From the NCBI RefSeq assembly GCF_027595985.1, contig NC_073313.1:81198494-81262493 (forward strand): 64,000 nucleotides of DNA. The letters are read 5' to 3'. This DNA is from Sorex araneus (taxonomy: Eukaryota; Chordata; Mammalia; Eulipotyphla; Soricidae). The notes below the pieces were generated by a model that was given only the letters and a program-made list of their open reading frames with translations, was not told where the DNA came from and ran no database searches. Both the position numbers and the translations under genes were made by a program. The first letter of the stretch is position 1. The number at the start of each line of letters is the position of its first letter. This document shows positions 1-10,889 of the stretch, piece after piece.

Positions 1-158
1 CTGACTCTTTTCATCACTTGCTTAAATCAGTGAAAACATTGAAAGGCAGAGCATTCCTGGTTTCAGGTTCTCTTCATTGAATACTATTACTATTTTATTT
101 TATTCCCTTCTTGGTTGTTAAGTTTATTTGACAAATAAGATAAGAATTTTATGCTCTT

Positions 159-338
159 GGGGCTGGAGCGATAGCACAGCGGGTAGGGCGTTTGCCTTGC
201 ACGCGGCCGACCCGGGTTCGAATCCCAGCATCCCATATGGTCCCCTGAGCACCGCCAGGGGTGATTCCTGAGTGCATGAGCCAGGAGTGACCCCTGTGCA
301 CTGCTGGGTGTGAACCAAAAAGCAAAAAAAAAAAGAAA
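159..338 (+). mobile_element. Short SINE, near full length
   Basis: tRNA-like head with an A-box-like TAGCACAGCGGG and a perfect B-box GGTTCGAATCC, then the body and an A-rich tail. The 17-bp duplication aagaattttatgctctt lies at 142-158 and 339-355. The anticodon-region sequence (cttgcacg) looks closest to tRNA-Ala(TGC). This copy is a good type example for the short form. Confidence 0.95.
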
Positions 339-484
339 AAGAATTTTATGCTCTTTCCCATGTATGTGAGGTTTTGCTTCTCCCTTGTCGCCTTAAGGGG
401 TGTACACCTCTTTGGTCCTTGCCATTTTGATTACAGTGTGTTTCGATGCTCTTCTGGTTGGGTTTATTTCTAAATTGAAGGGGG

Positions 485-638
485 ACTTGGGACACACCTG
501 GAAGTGATCAGGGGTGATTCCTGGCTCTGTTCTCGACTGATCCTTGGTGGTGTGGGGCCGAGGATCAAACCAGGATTGCAGTTGAAGTGGCCACATGCAA
601 GGCAAGTTCTAAACCCCAGTAGTATCCCTCTAGACCAC
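485..638 (-). mobile_element. Old short SINE
   Basis: Diverged, missing part of the tail; the body motif 'gacacacctggaagtgatcag' is still readable in reverse. Confidence 0.6.
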
Positions 639-760
639 TCTTTAAATTTATCTTCTTTGAAACTCGTTGGGCCTCCTGGATCAAATCTGCACAAAATTCC
701 CTCCTCAGATGGGGGAATTTCTCAGTTATTTTTTCTTCCTGCAGCTGTCCTTACCCTTTT

Positions 761-954
761 TATTTATTTATTTATTTATTTATTGCTTTTTGGGTCACAC
801 CCGGCAACACACAGGGGTAATTCCTGAGTGCCGAGTCAGGAATTATTCTGACTCTACCTGCTCAGGAGACCATATGGGATGCTGGGAATCAAACCCAGGT
901 CAGCTGCATGCAAGGCAAACAAATGCCCTACCCGCTGTGCTATTTCTCCAGCCC
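761..954 (-). mobile_element. Short SINE
   Basis: Inserted in ancient L1. Duplication ctgtccttaccctttt (745-760) against 955-970 with one mismatch. Its tail has become a (TTTA)n run at 761-782. Confidence 0.9.
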
Positions 955-1064
955 CTGTCCTTCCCCTTTTCCCTCTTCTTTGGGAATTCTAAGCTGAGAA
1001 GTTTGTTCCTCTTGATGTTTCTAGATAAATATCTTAAATTATCTTTATTAACAAATTCTCTTTT

Positions 1065-1210
1065 CAGAGCCGAAGTGATAGTTCAGCAGGCAGGGCACTT
1101 GCCTTGCATGCGGCCAACCTTGGTTCAATTCCTGATATCCCATATGGGTCCTATAGCACCACCTCAGTGCAGAGCCAGGAGTAACTTGAGTATCACCCAG
1201 TGTGGCCCCA
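1065..1210 (+). mobile_element. Old short SINE
   Basis: Head and body recognisable (cattgcatgcggccaacc-like block), tail lost. Confidence 0.75.
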
Positions 1211-1284
1211 ATCCCTGCCACCCCCTCTGAATTTTCTTTCTATACCTTCTTCTCTATTGAAGATGTCATGTGCCTTGTTTGTTT

Positions 1285-1420
1285 GTTTTGGACACACCTG
1301 GTTGGTTTCAGGAATCACTGCTGGTGGTGTTCAGGGGACCACATATAGTTCTGAGGATGACACCAGAGTTGGATGCAGACAGGACAAGCACTTAAATCCC
1401 TGCACTACTTCTCCGGTTCA
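1285..1420 (-). mobile_element. Old short SINE
   Basis: Degenerate reverse copy; B-box no longer intact. Confidence 0.6.
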
Positions 1421-1531
1421 TGTGCTTTGTTTTTGAGGTCACTGAGTTATTTTTTTGTCTGTTGCTAAGTTTTGTTACTGTATGCTTTAGCTTTTTCATT
1501 TATATTTTAATTCTTTCATTTTTTTCTGTCA

Positions 1532-1768
1532 CAGTCACCCCGTTGCTCATCGATTTGCTCAAGCGAGCACCAGTAACATCTCCATTGTGAGACTTATTGT
1601 TACTGTTTTTTGGCATATCGAATATGCCACAGGTAGCTTGCCAGGCTCTGCCATGTGGGCAAGATACTCTCGATAGCTTGCCGGGCTCTCAGAGAGGGGC
1701 AGAGGAATCGAACCTGGGTCAGCCGCGTGCCAGGCAAATGCCCTACCTGCTGTGCTATTGCTCCAGAC
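1532..1768 (-). mobile_element. Long SINE with RTE-derived tail
   Basis: The reverse copy carries the tRNA head (ends ...ctattgctccagac), the long-form body (ctcgatagcttgccgggctc) and the RTE-like tail (cgttgctcatcgatttgctc). A 13-bp duplication, tttttttctgtca, is at 1519-1531 and 1769-1781. Confidence 0.9.
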
Positions 1769-2752
1769 TTTTTTTCTGTCAATCTAGAGTTTTTTAAGCC
1801 TGTCTTCCAATGATTTCCTCAGTTCAGTGAACATCACGAAACAGTTACTCTGAAGTCATCCTAGAGCAATGTAGAGTATTTTGATGTAGTTGACGAATCC
1901 CTTTGGCTTCTGTCCCCATCTATTGATGCACCAGAATTTCTTTTTATTTTTTATTATTCCTCGTGCTTTATGGAGCTCATTTTGAGTTTCATGATCTGTG
2001 GACCCTATCTGCAATATCAGGCTACTGTCTGTGACTCTATCAATTTCTGGCCACCGTAAGTACCTTGTTGGGTTTCAATGCATGGCAGTTTCAATTGATG
2101 CCTGTAACTCTGAGTTGTTTGCATCTGGATGGCCTCAAGGGCTTTATGGCATGTATACCCTTTAGCTGCTATTATAGCACCAAGATCTAGCTGGTATGGG
2201 CTCTGGCCCCGGGTTTACTGTTGCTGGGATCTGGAAAAGCTAAGGTGACATCACAATCTGATTGGTATTGGCCAGTGACGGAAGTGTATTGTCACATGGA
2301 TCCAATCACAGCTGTAAGACAAATTGATCTTTGTAGCCATGGGGGTGGGGTTTCATTTGCCAGTATCAGTTTGGAGATGATTGCTTCAAATCATGGCTTG
2401 AAGGGTGAGGCTCAACTCTGGGTTGTCAGCGATCTTCAGTGGTCTCTGAAACAGCAGGCAGCTTTATTTTCCTTTCTTGGAAACAGCTGCTCTCAACTGT
2501 GGCCTTGGGGACAACTATAGCCTGTCTCTGCTGGCTTTGCCAGCTCCTAGTCTCTTTCTGCCACAGTGCAAGTAGGTATATTAAGCCTTTGTGCTTGGTA
2601 CCCTCCATTCATTAATTAATTAAAAGATTTTTAATTAAATCACAGTGAGAACAACTGTTGCAAATCTGTCCATGATTTGGGTTCAGTTATACAATGTTCC
2701 TACACTCAGCCCTTCACCAGTGTACATTTTTCGCCAATGAAGTCCCCAGTTT

Positions 2753-2924
2753 GGGGCTGAAGCAACAGCACAGTGGTAGGGCATTTGCCTTGCACGTGGC
2801 CAACCTGGGTTCGATTCCCAGCATCCCATAGGTTCCCCTGAGCACCGCCAGGAGTGATTCCTGAGTGCAGAACCAGGCATAACCCCTGAGCATTGCCAGG
2901 TGTGACCTGAAAAGCAAAAAAAAA
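2753..2924 (+). mobile_element. Short SINE inside L1
   Basis: Duplication aagtccccagttt at 2740-2752 and 2925-2937 splits L1 3' UTR sequence cleanly. Confidence 0.93.
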
Positions 2925-3190
2925 AAGTCCCCAGTTTCCCTCCTGCCATCCGCCAACCCCAGTCTGCCTCTAACGGTAGGCACTTTCCTTCTCTCCCACT
3001 GTCTTGCTCTCTAGCTCTCTCGCATTCTTTTGGGCATTACGGTTTGTGCTATAGGTACTATAAGGCTATCATGTATATCCCTTTATCTACTTTCAGCACT
3101 CAATTCTTGTCCAGAGTGATCACTTCCAACAGTCACTGTCATAGAGTTCCCTTCTCTATGCTAATTGCCCTTTCTCCCTTCCCCCCACTC

Positions 3191-3371
3191 ATTTTTTTTT
3201 TTTGCTTTTTGGGTCACACCCAGCGATGCTCAGGGGTTACTCCTGGCTTTGCACTCAGGAATTACTCTTGGCAGTGCTTGGGGGACCATATGGGATGTCG
3301 GGGATCCAACCCGGGTCGGCTGCGTGCCAGGCAAATGCCCTACCCGCTGTGCTATTGTTCCAGCCCCTCCT
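3191..3371 (-). mobile_element. Short SINE inside L1
   Basis: Duplication ccccccactc at 3181-3190 and 3372-3381. Confidence 0.92.
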
Positions 3372-3560
3372 CCCCCCACTCTTGATAAGTTTCAAACCAT
3401 GGGCCAATCCTCCTTGCCCTCATTTCTATTGTTCTTCAGTAATGGTTTTATACAGTGTTTTTTATATCCCATAAATGAATGTAATCATTCTGTGTCTGTC
3501 CCTCTCCTTCTGACTCCACTCAACATGATACTCTCTGTGTCCATCCATTTATACTTACTT

Positions 3561-3693
3561 TTGGTTTGGGGGCCACACCCAGCAGTTCTCAGGGATCACT
3601 CCTAGGTTCAGGGGACCACATGGGGTGTTGTGGAATCAAACCTAGCTAGGCCACAGGCAAGGCAAACCCCCTGCCCTCTGTTCTATCTCCCGG
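3561..3693 (-). mobile_element. Old short SINE
   Basis: Lies at the 5' edge of the L1 fragment; a central piece is deleted. Confidence 0.7.
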
Positions 3694-4346
3694 ATTCCTG
3701 CTGCCCTCCATGTTGGGCTGAAGATTAAGTCTGGTGCACTCAATGTAGAAAGCATCATTTTGTCCTGAGCTGGCTATGGCTGCAAACCTATCAGAGTGTA
3801 AGGGACCTGCAACCCTCTCACCTCTCAGGTCTGGGCCAAGGTTGAGACCCTGTTGGATAGGAGTGGCTGCTCCCAGTTGGCTGCCCCCTTTGTGGGATTT
3901 AATAAGTCCTGAGACTTGCTGGCACAGTGTGTTTGCAGATAAGACTCTATTCTGTTTTCTCCACGAAAGTGCTCAGGACCCTGACATGAGCCTGCCATTT
4001 GGGGTGTGGATCTGGCTATTCAGACAGTGGTCCTGTTGGGGCAGAGCCAAGACGGCAACTTACTGATTTAGAATCATCTGATAATCTCTCCTGGCTTCTG
4101 CCGGGAGCAGCAACACTGTTTGACTCATTGAACCTGAGTCTGGGTTGGACTCAGCAAGTTCAGGTGTAATGCTGCAGTTCTATATACCCTCCTTGTGCCT
4201 TCTGTTGGTGTTTTATATATAGGACTGGCTCCCCTGACTAGTTTCTCTTTCAATCATCTGCTTCTGCCCCTCCCCCTCAGGGGAAGCAATATTTAGCTCT
4301 GGACTCGTCCACAGTTCCGTGCATTGCAGTGTTAAAAATCCCTAGA

Positions 4347-4522
4347 GTGGGGTGGGAGCAATAAGACAGCGGGGAGAGCGCTTGCCTTGTATGCAGTCAA
4401 CCCGGGTTCGATCCCCAGCACCCCATAGAGGCCCCTGAGCACCAGCAGGAGTGATTCCTGAGTGCAGAGCCAGGAGTAACCCCTTAGCATGGCCGGTGTG
4501 ACCCTCCCCCCCAAAAAAAAGA
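4347..4522 (+). mobile_element. Short SINE
   Basis: Full head-to-tail copy with B-box GGTTCGATCCC. Confidence 0.85.
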
Positions 4523-4607
4523 AAATACCGGGAGTGATGTACATGTTCTGTAGTGAATTTCTCAGTGAGATCCCTTGAGGCATGCTGTGTTCAGTTTTTT
4601 GTGATTT

Positions 4608-4977
4608 TTTTCTTTTGCTTTTTTGCTTTTTGGGTCACACCTGGAAACGCTCAGGGGTTACTCCTGGCTCTGCACTCAGAAATTACTCCTTTTTCTTTCG
4701 GGGCTGTTGGGTTACACACAGCGATGCTCAGGGATTCCTCCTGGTTCTGTGCTCAGGAATCACTCTTGGTGGTTCTTGGGTGACTGAATGGGATGCCAGA
4801 GATTGAAGTTGATTCAGTTGCATCCAAGGCAAGCACCCTCCCCTTCTGCACTATCGCTCTTTGCCCCTCAGGAATTACTCCTGGCAGTGTTTGCGACCGT
4901 ACGGGATGCCGGGGGTTGAACCCAGGTCAGCTGCTTGCAAGCAAATGACCTACCCACAATACTATCACTCTAACCCC
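4608..4977 (-). mobile_element. Short SINE split by another SINE
   Basis: The outer copy occupies 4608-4690 and 4883-4977; its body duplication site hosts the inner copy. Confidence 0.88.
4691..4866 (-). mobile_element. Short SINE nested in a SINE
   Basis: Same orientation as its host. The host sequence ctcagaaattactcct (4675-4690) is duplicated at 4867-4882 with one difference. Confidence 0.88.
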
Positions 4978-5110
4978 TCATTTCTGTTTTGTATGTATTC
5001 TTCATGTTGATGTCACAGATGTGCTCACAGACCTCTGCCTTTTTGATCATCTCAGCCCCACCCTCTTTAATAAACCTGGAATATTTTATATTATTATTAA
5101 TCATGATTAT

Positions 5111-5274
5111 TTTGGTTTGGGGGCCAAACCCAGCAGTGCTCAGGGCTTACTCCTGACTCTGCACGCAGGGATCAGTTCTGGTGCACTCGGTGGACCGTCT
5201 GGGATGCCAGGGACTGATCCCAGATCAGCCACACACAAAGCAAGGATCCTACCTGCTGTACAATTGCGTTAGCC
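5111..5274 (-). mobile_element. Old short SINE
   Basis: Reverse copy from ttggtttgggggcc to the degraded head at caattgcgttagcc. Confidence 0.75.
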
Positions 5275-5335
5275 TCCTTTATATTATTTTAAGAGAACTG
5301 TACCTTTTCAGTTGTATAAAATGTGAATATTGTTC

Positions 5336-5500
5336 AGGAGAGAGTTCAACAGGCTAGAGCACATGTCTTGCACGCAGGCGGCCTGAGTTCAATCGATTCT
5401 GGCCTACATATGGTCCCCTGAGAATTGCTGGGAGTGACCCACAAGCAACAAATCAGGAAGACTCCCTGGGTAGAGCCAGGCATGGTCAGAAAAAAAATTA
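5336..5500 (+). mobile_element. Degenerate SINE
   Basis: Head motif 'gtcttgcacgcaggcggcc' survives; the body is scrambled. Confidence 0.55.
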
Positions 5501-5542
5501 AAAACCACAAACATCATTTTCATTCTGTGCTTTTTAAAAAAA

Positions 5543-5675
5543 AATGGGCCGCACCCAGCAATGTGCAGGGGTTACTCCTGGCTATGTATTCAGGAATTAG
5601 CCCTAGAGGTACTTGAGGGATCATATGGGATGCCAGGAATCAAACCTGGGTTGGCCAGGCACTATCTCTCCAGTA
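5543..5675 (-). mobile_element. Short SINE with internal deletion
   Basis: Lacks the block that normally reads gtgcaaggcaaacgccc. Confidence 0.75.
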
Positions 5676-5692
5676 CCTTGGTGCTAGCTTTG

Positions 5693-5865
5693 CTTTTTTT
5701 TTTTCTTTTTGGGTCACACCCAGTGATGTTCAGGGGTTACTCCTGGCTCTGCACTCAGGAATTACTCCTGGAGGTGCTTAGGGGACCATATAGGATGCCG
5801 GAGATTGAACTTGTGTCAGTCCCATGCAAGGCAAACCCCCTATCCACTGTATTATCGCTCCGACC
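5693..5865 (-). mobile_element. Short SINE
   Basis: Near full length; begins in a poly-T tail. Confidence 0.85.
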
Positions 5866-5938
5866 CAGTGCTTTGCTTTGTAAGTCTCCTAATAGTGTGT
5901 ATCAAAAATCAGAATTTCTTTGATTTAAGTTATTCAGG

Positions 5939-6116
5939 AGGCTAGAGCAATTGTGCAGCGGGTTGGGCTTTTGCCTTGCACACAGCTGACCTGGATTCAA
6001 TCCCCAGCATCCCATATGGTTCCCCAAGCACTGCCAGGAGTCATTTCTGAGTGCAGAGCCAGGAGTAACCCCTGAGCATCGCTGGGTGTGACCCAACCTC
6101 CCGCCCAACCAAAAAG
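5939..6116 (+). mobile_element. Short SINE
   Basis: 10-bp duplication agttattcag at 5929-5938 and 6117-6126. Confidence 0.88.
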
Positions 6117-6181
6117 AGTTATTCAGTTAATGGACCTTTTCTTTTATGATTAGCTCCTTTTGGTCTCTTTGAAAAATGTCA

Positions 6182-6331
6182 CTGGGTATGGTGGGAGGAA
6201 TACTGGGGACATTAGTGGTGGAAAATGTACACTGGTGGAGGGATGGGTGTTGGAGCATTGTATGACTGAAAACTAAACATGAAAGTTTTGTAACTCTGTA
6301 TCTCACAGTGATTCAATAAGTTTTTTAAATT
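6182..6331 (+). mobile_element. Shrew L1 3' UTR end
   Basis: Very short insertion of about 150 bp. An 8-bp aaatgtca occurs at 6174-6181 and 6332-6339. Confidence 0.75.
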
Positions 6332-6391
6332 AAATGTCATTAGACAAGATCATAAATGCTTTCTTTGCTTTCTTCTAAAAGTTTTGGTGAT

Positions 6392-6749
6392 CAAGTAATA
6401 TGTGATTGGAGATCCTGCGCGGGAAAGGAGATGCATGCTGAAAGTAGACTAGAGACTGAACAGGATGACCACTCAATACCCCTATTGCAAACCACAAAAC
6501 CCAAAAGGAGAGAGAGATATCAAATTGGAATGCCCCGCCACAGAGGCGGGGTGGGGTGGGGAGGATGGGATTGGGGGGTGGGAGGGATACTGGGTTCATT
6601 GGTGGTGAAGAATGGACACTGGTGGAGGGATGGGATCTCAAACATTGCATGAGGGAAAAACAAGCACGAAAATGTGTGAATCTGTAACTGTACCCTCACT
6701 GTGACTCACTAATTAAAAAATAAATAAATTTAAATTAAAAAATAAACAC
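6392..6749 (+). mobile_element. Shrew L1 3' UTR insertion
   Basis: 358-bp L1 3' end with a G-rich core (gaggcggggtggggtgggga) and an A-rich tail. Perfect 13-bp duplication aagttttggtgat at 6379-6391 and 6750-6762. Confidence 0.9.
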
Positions 6750-7055
6750 AAGTTTTGGTGATTTACCATCCTCATTTAGATCCCCAATACATCGTGGATT
6801 TTGAGAGTTGTGATCTCCCAAGTAGTGTTCTGAATGCCCAGGGGTCACTCCCAAGCGATCCTTGATGTGGCTTGTAGTGCTTACGGTTTTGGGCTCAGCA
6901 ATGCAGTGCAGTTTGGGCCCTGCAATGCTGGACCACCCAGAAATGCTGATGGCCACTAGGTCTACCCCCATTGGTACTAAGGGTAGCAGAGATGCATGGG
7001 ATCAAACTCAGGGCTTCACATATAGACATTACCTAAAACATCGACCTTCAGGCTA

Positions 7056-7233
7056 TTCTTTCTTTTTCGCTTTTTGGGTCACACCAGGCAATGCACAGGG
7101 GTTACTCCTGACTCTGCACTCAGGAACTACCCCTGGTGGTGCTCAGAGGACCATATGGGATGTTGGGAATCGAACCTGGGTCGGCCGCGTGCAAGGCAAA
7201 TGCCTTACCTGCTGTGCTATGGCTCCAGTCCCC
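7056..7233 (-). mobile_element. Short SINE
   Basis: Well preserved (gaatcgaacctgggtcggcc in reverse). Confidence 0.88.
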
Positions 7234-7328
7234 CTTTGGGCTATACTTGACCCCTTGCAATTCCATATAGATTTTGAGGACCTAGGGATATAGCTCCAGT
7301 GTAAGAGCACATACCTTTCTTGATTTCG

Positions 7329-7491
7329 TTTTAAGGCCATATCTAGTTGTGCTCAGGGCTTGTTCCTGGCTCTACATTCAGGGTTCACTCTTAGTGGTGC
7401 CCTGTAAACCACATGGGATGCCAGTTATGTAAACCATGTTGCCTTCGAGCAAGGTAAGCATCTTAACTGCTGGACTATCTTTATGGTCCAA
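7329..7491 (-). mobile_element. Old short SINE
   Basis: Diverged reverse copy, about 100 bp after the previous one. Confidence 0.6.
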
Positions 7492-7504
7492 GACCACATA
7501 CTTG

Positions 7505-7693
7505 GGGGCTGGGGTGATAGCACAATGGGTAGGGCATTTGCCTTGCACTCGGCCAACCCAGGTTCAATTCCCAGCATCCCATATGGTCCCCTGAGCACCA
7601 CCATGGGTAATTCCTGAGTGCATGAGTCAGGAGTAATCCCTGTGCATCACTGGGTGTGACCCAAAAAAAGCAAAAAACCAAAAAAAAAAAAAA
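7505..7693 (+). mobile_element. Short SINE
   Basis: Contains the 'gtgcatgagtcaggag' variant of the body, the same subtype as the copy at 159-338. Confidence 0.88.
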
Positions 7694-7875
7694 CACATAC
7701 TTTACATGTGTGAGGACCTGAGTTCAATTACTAATCTGACCACATGACCTCCAGCACAGAAGGGTGTGGCCTCAGTGGCCTCTCTGAGCACTACCCCATA
7801 TGGCCCTGGTCACCACTGGTTAACACCAGGTGTACGTCCATAATAATGGAAACAGTTGATTTTAAAAATTATAGT

Positions 7876-8033
7876 GTGGGAGTGGAGAGAGATGGTATAG
7901 GGATTAAAGCACTTGTCTTGCATGTGGCTGGCCACAATTTGACCCCTGGAACTGCATTAGCACACTAGGAGTGATCCCTAAGCACAGAGCCAGGAATAAG
8001 CTCTGAGCCCTGCTGGGTGTAGCCCCCAAACCA
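7876..8033 (+). mobile_element. Old short SINE
   Basis: Diverged head, tail replaced by ccaaaccaaaat. Confidence 0.65.
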
Positions 8034-8089
8034 AAATATTATGTTATTATCTGTAAATTTGGAGAGAATTGACAGTTTGCTATATTGAG

Positions 8090-8225
8090 CCTATATACAT
8101 GTGCATGTATCTCTACATATAATGTCTTTTCAAAGTGTTCTTACTATTTTGTAGTTTTTAGTACAAATTTCTTAGGCATTTTTAACATTTATTTCTAATT
8201 ATTTGATGTTATTTTTTTACTACTT
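8090..8225 (-). mobile_element. Possible ancient L1 fragment
   Basis: AT-rich text resembling reverse ORF2 of old L1 (tttcttaggcatttttaac). Short, so uncertain. Confidence 0.3.
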
Positions 8226-8236
8226 TATTTGCTTGT

Positions 8237-8325
8237 TATGGTCCCCTGAGCCTGCTGGAGTAATTCCTGAGTGCAGAGCCAGGAGTAACTCCTGAGTGTC
8301 GCTGGGTGTGATTTTAAAAAAAAAC
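8237..8325 (+). mobile_element. 5'-truncated short SINE
   Basis: Only the body and tail are present, starting at tggtcccctgagcc. Confidence 0.8.
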
Positions 8326-8345
8326 CTGCAAAAAAAATCCAAAAC

Positions 8346-8510
8346 AGGAGCCAGAGCAATGGTAAAGTGGGTAGGGCATTTGCCTTGCACGCGGCCGACC
8401 CAGGTTTGATTGCTGGCATCTCATATGGTCCCCCAAGCACCGCCAGGAGTAAGTCCTGAGTGCAGAGCCAGGAGTAACCCCTGAGCATTGCTGGATGTGA
8501 CTCAAAAAGA
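8346..8510 (+). mobile_element. Short SINE with a (CA)n tail
   Basis: The A-tail has turned into the dinucleotide run at 8510-8531. Confidence 0.88.
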
Positions 8511-8531
8511 CACACACACACACACACACAC
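8510..8531 (+). repeat. (CA)11 microsatellite
   Basis: Perfect CA run at the tail of the preceding SINE. Confidence 0.95.
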
Positions 8532-8552
8532 TTTGAGAATGGCCTCCCTAGC

Positions 8553-8960
8553 AGTGCTCTGGAAAAGGGCCATTATGTGGTGTGGAACCCCTGGTGAGCG
8601 CCTATGTGAGCTCCACAGTGACCCTTGCTGGCTACTATAACAATGTGTCTTAGCCGCAGCACTGAAGGGTATGACCTGCAGTAAGCATGTGTGCATTCAT
8701 CAAAATAGAAGAGCTGAAACCATCTGGGAATACCAAAGCTGAATGTGTGAACACCAAAATATGATGTATGATCCCTGACAAAAACCACTGTAAAATGGGT
8801 AAAAGTCACAGTCATGTGTATGTGTGATTTTTAATCATTGTAACCAAAAAGGGAAAAAGAGGGGGGATGTATCACATTTTAGTTTATAATTGTTGCAAGT
8901 TTTATGACAATTAAAAAAAATCTCCACATTCTTCTCACTTGTACCTTTAGGCTGTTTTGT
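8553..8960. other. Unassigned sequence
   Basis: No gene or repeat firmly recognised. 8553-8780 faintly resembles a SINE-like body (see finding on 62810-63180). Confidence 0.4.
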
Positions 8961-8963
8961 TGC

Positions 8964-8964
<1 letters not shown>

Positions 8965-9006
<42 letters not shown>
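8965..9006 (+). repeat. (TG)n microsatellite, about 21 units
   Basis: Uninterrupted TG run between unassigned sequence and a degraded SINE. Confidence 0.95.
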
Positions 9007-9007
<1 letters not shown>

Positions 9008-9130
9008 GGGTGACACCCAATGGTGGGTTTACTCCATCCTGGCTCTGTGCTCAGAAATCACTATTGGTAGGGCACAAGGAACCTGATGCGGTACTGGAAT
9101 GGAAACCAAATGGGCTGTCTGTAAGGCACT
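9007..9130 (-). mobile_element. Degenerate SINE
   Basis: Only 'ggctctgtgctcagaaatcact' and nearby words identify it. Confidence 0.5.
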
Positions 9131-9335
9131 GCCAGGTTTGTTATCCTCCCTGACTCCTAGGTTCCTTTCTTTTAACTGTTTCCCTTAACGGGGGTTGAGA
9201 GATGCACTGTCACATTTAGAAAACTCTGCCTGATCTTCACTACTAATTCCAGAGTAATCAAAATCATGTTTTCCTCAAGGTTATGAATTCAAAGCCTAAA
9301 GTTCTTGTAAAGTGTTCAAAATTTTCAACTAACTA

Positions 9336-9500
9336 AGGCCAGAGTGATAGTATAGCAGGTCAGGCATTTGCCATGCATGCACCTGACTTGGGTTCTCTGG
9401 AATCCCACATGGTGGTCCCACACAAGCCCATAAGGAGTATCCCTAAGTACAGAGCCAGGTAAGCCCAGAACACAGTCAAGTGTGCCCCAAACAAAAAGGT
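9336..9500 (+). mobile_element. Old short SINE
   Basis: B-box lost; the head reads gccagagtgatagtatagca. Confidence 0.7.
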
Positions 9501-9515
9501 TTTTAGCCATCTCAG

Positions 9516-9858
9516 GGCTGGAGCCATAGTACAGTGGGTAGAGTGCTTGTCTTTTTTTTGGGGGGGTGCTTTTTGGGTCACACCCGGCAATACTCAGGGC
9601 TGACCCCTGGCTCTGAACTCAGAAATCACTCCTGTTGGTGCTTGGGAAACCCTATGGGATGCTGGGAATCGAACCGGGGTCGGCCACGTGCAAGGCAAAC
9701 ACCCTACCCGCTGTACTATCGCTCCAGCCCCTAAGGCTCTCATCTTGTGTGTGGCTGACCCAGGTTGATCCCTGCCATCCCAAATGGTCCCCTGAGCCCA
9801 CCAGCAGTGATTCCTGAGTGCACAGCCAGAGCACTGCCAGGTGTGACCCAATACACAG
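9516..9858 (+). mobile_element. Short SINE split by an opposite SINE
   Basis: Head at 9516-9551, remainder at 9733-9858. The break falls inside the tRNA-like region. Confidence 0.8.
9552..9731 (-). mobile_element. Short SINE nested in a SINE (inverted)
   Basis: Well-preserved reverse copy; with its host it forms a partial inverted repeat. Confidence 0.88.
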
Positions 9859-9975
9859 AAAGCTTTCAATCATCTTTGTAAATACTGCTTTGACTAACCA
9901 CAGGCATAAAATTTACATTCTATTGCTTCCCAATGAAATATAAGTACGTTAGGTATACTAAGAATCAAACTATTT

Positions 9976-10058
9976 TGGGGGGTGGGGCTGTGGTGGAAAT
10001 GAACCATATGCGGCATCCGGGATTGAATCAGGGTTGGTTGATCTTTGTACTCTTGGTT
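9976..10058 (-). mobile_element. SINE fragment
   Basis: Only the block around catatgcggcatccgggatt is left. Confidence 0.5.
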
Positions 10059-10073
10059 CCAGACTTGCTTTTT

Positions 10074-10233
10074 TTTTTTAGGTCACAGCCGGCGATGCAC
10101 AGGGTTACTCCTGGCTCTGCACCCAGGAATTACTCCTGGCGGTGCTCAGGGGACCATATGGGATGCTGGGAATCGAACCTGGGTCGGCCGCGTGCAAGGC
10201 AACCGCCCTACTCACTGTGCTATTGCTCCAGAC
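10074..10233 (-). mobile_element. Short SINE
   Basis: 15-bp duplication ccagacttgcttttt at 10059-10073 and 10234-10248. Confidence 0.93.
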
Positions 10234-10413
10234 CCAGACTTGCTTTTTAAAGATGAAACATGAAATAAGCTAAAGACAATTTCTGAACCCCTGTTAAGAG
10301 AACTTGGGTTCGATCCCTGGCAAACCATATGGTAGCACCCCCCCAAGAGCCCCAAAAAAGCAGTTTTCCCTAAGTACAGAGTCAGATGTATTTTCTTACA
10401 TAATACATTCCAG

Positions 10414-10540
10414 GGGCTGGGGCAATAATACAGTGAGTAGGGCCCTTGCCTTGTACATGGCTGATCTGTATTCAATCCTGGCACCCTGTACTCTCCCCCA
10501 CCCCACCTCGGCACTGCCCAAACCCAACGCCCACCTTTCC
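10414..10540 (+). mobile_element. Degenerate SINE
   Basis: Head 'ggggctggggcaataataca' is clear; the body ends early. Confidence 0.65.
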
Positions 10541-10561
10541 CCCAACTACAATTCGAAGTAG

Positions 10562-10660
10562 CACTGTAGCACTGTCATCCTGTTGTTCCTCGATTTGCTG
10601 GCGTGGGCACCAGTAACGTCCCCATTGTGAGACTTGTTGTTACTGTTTTTGGCATCTACT
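10562..10660 (-). mobile_element. Tail of a long SINE
   Basis: Contains only the RTE-like tail and adjoining body, reverse orientation. Confidence 0.8.
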
Positions 10661-10710
10661 TAAAAAGACAACCTGGTGGGTGGGGGAAACCCATCTTTCT
10701 AAACTATATT

Positions 10711-10888
10711 TGGGGGCTGGAGCAATAGCACAGCGGGTAGGGCGTCTGCCTTGCATGCAGCCAACCCGGGTTCGATTCCCAACATCCCATATGGTCCCCT
10801 GAGCACCGCCAGGGTAATTCCTGAGTGCAGAGCCAGGAATGACCCCTGTGCATTGCCAGGTGTGACCCAAAAAGCAAAAAAAAAAAAA
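10711..10888 (+). mobile_element. Short SINE
   Basis: Complete, long A-tail; a 9-bp aactatatt lies on both sides. Confidence 0.9.
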
Positions 10889-10889
10889 T

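Larger units (their letters stand above)
2613..3560 (-). mobile_element. Shrew L1 3' end, split by two SINEs
   Basis: The tail lies at the low-coordinate end (ttaattaaatcacagtgag...). The 3' UTR and the end of ORF2 follow towards 3560, with SINEs inserted at 2753-2924 and 3191-3371. Confidence 0.8.
1..4340 (-). mobile_element. Ancient L1, 5' half (ORF1/5' UTR), heavily interrupted
   Basis: Between the SINEs, plus-strand fragments such as 640-745, 970-1064 and 1782-1900 read like the reverse complement of old mammalian L1 around ORF1 (for example 'cttctttgggaattct', 'gaatccctttggcttctgtc'). 1900-2610 and 3700-4330 are plausibly the 5' UTR of the same element. I see no intact frame. The outer parts are less certain than the ORF1-like part. 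Confidence 0.45.

Noticed and set aside
159-235. tRNA gene candidates
   Set aside because: The A- and B-box heads belong to SINEs; they lack a proper cloverleaf and continue into the SINE body.
667-1230. 187-codon open frame
   Set aside because: It runs through a SINE and old L1 without any domain, typical of repeat read-through.
4560-4810. Cluster of overlapping small frames reading GHT...GVTPGSALRNYS
   Set aside because: This peptide recurs at every SINE because it is translated SINE sequence.
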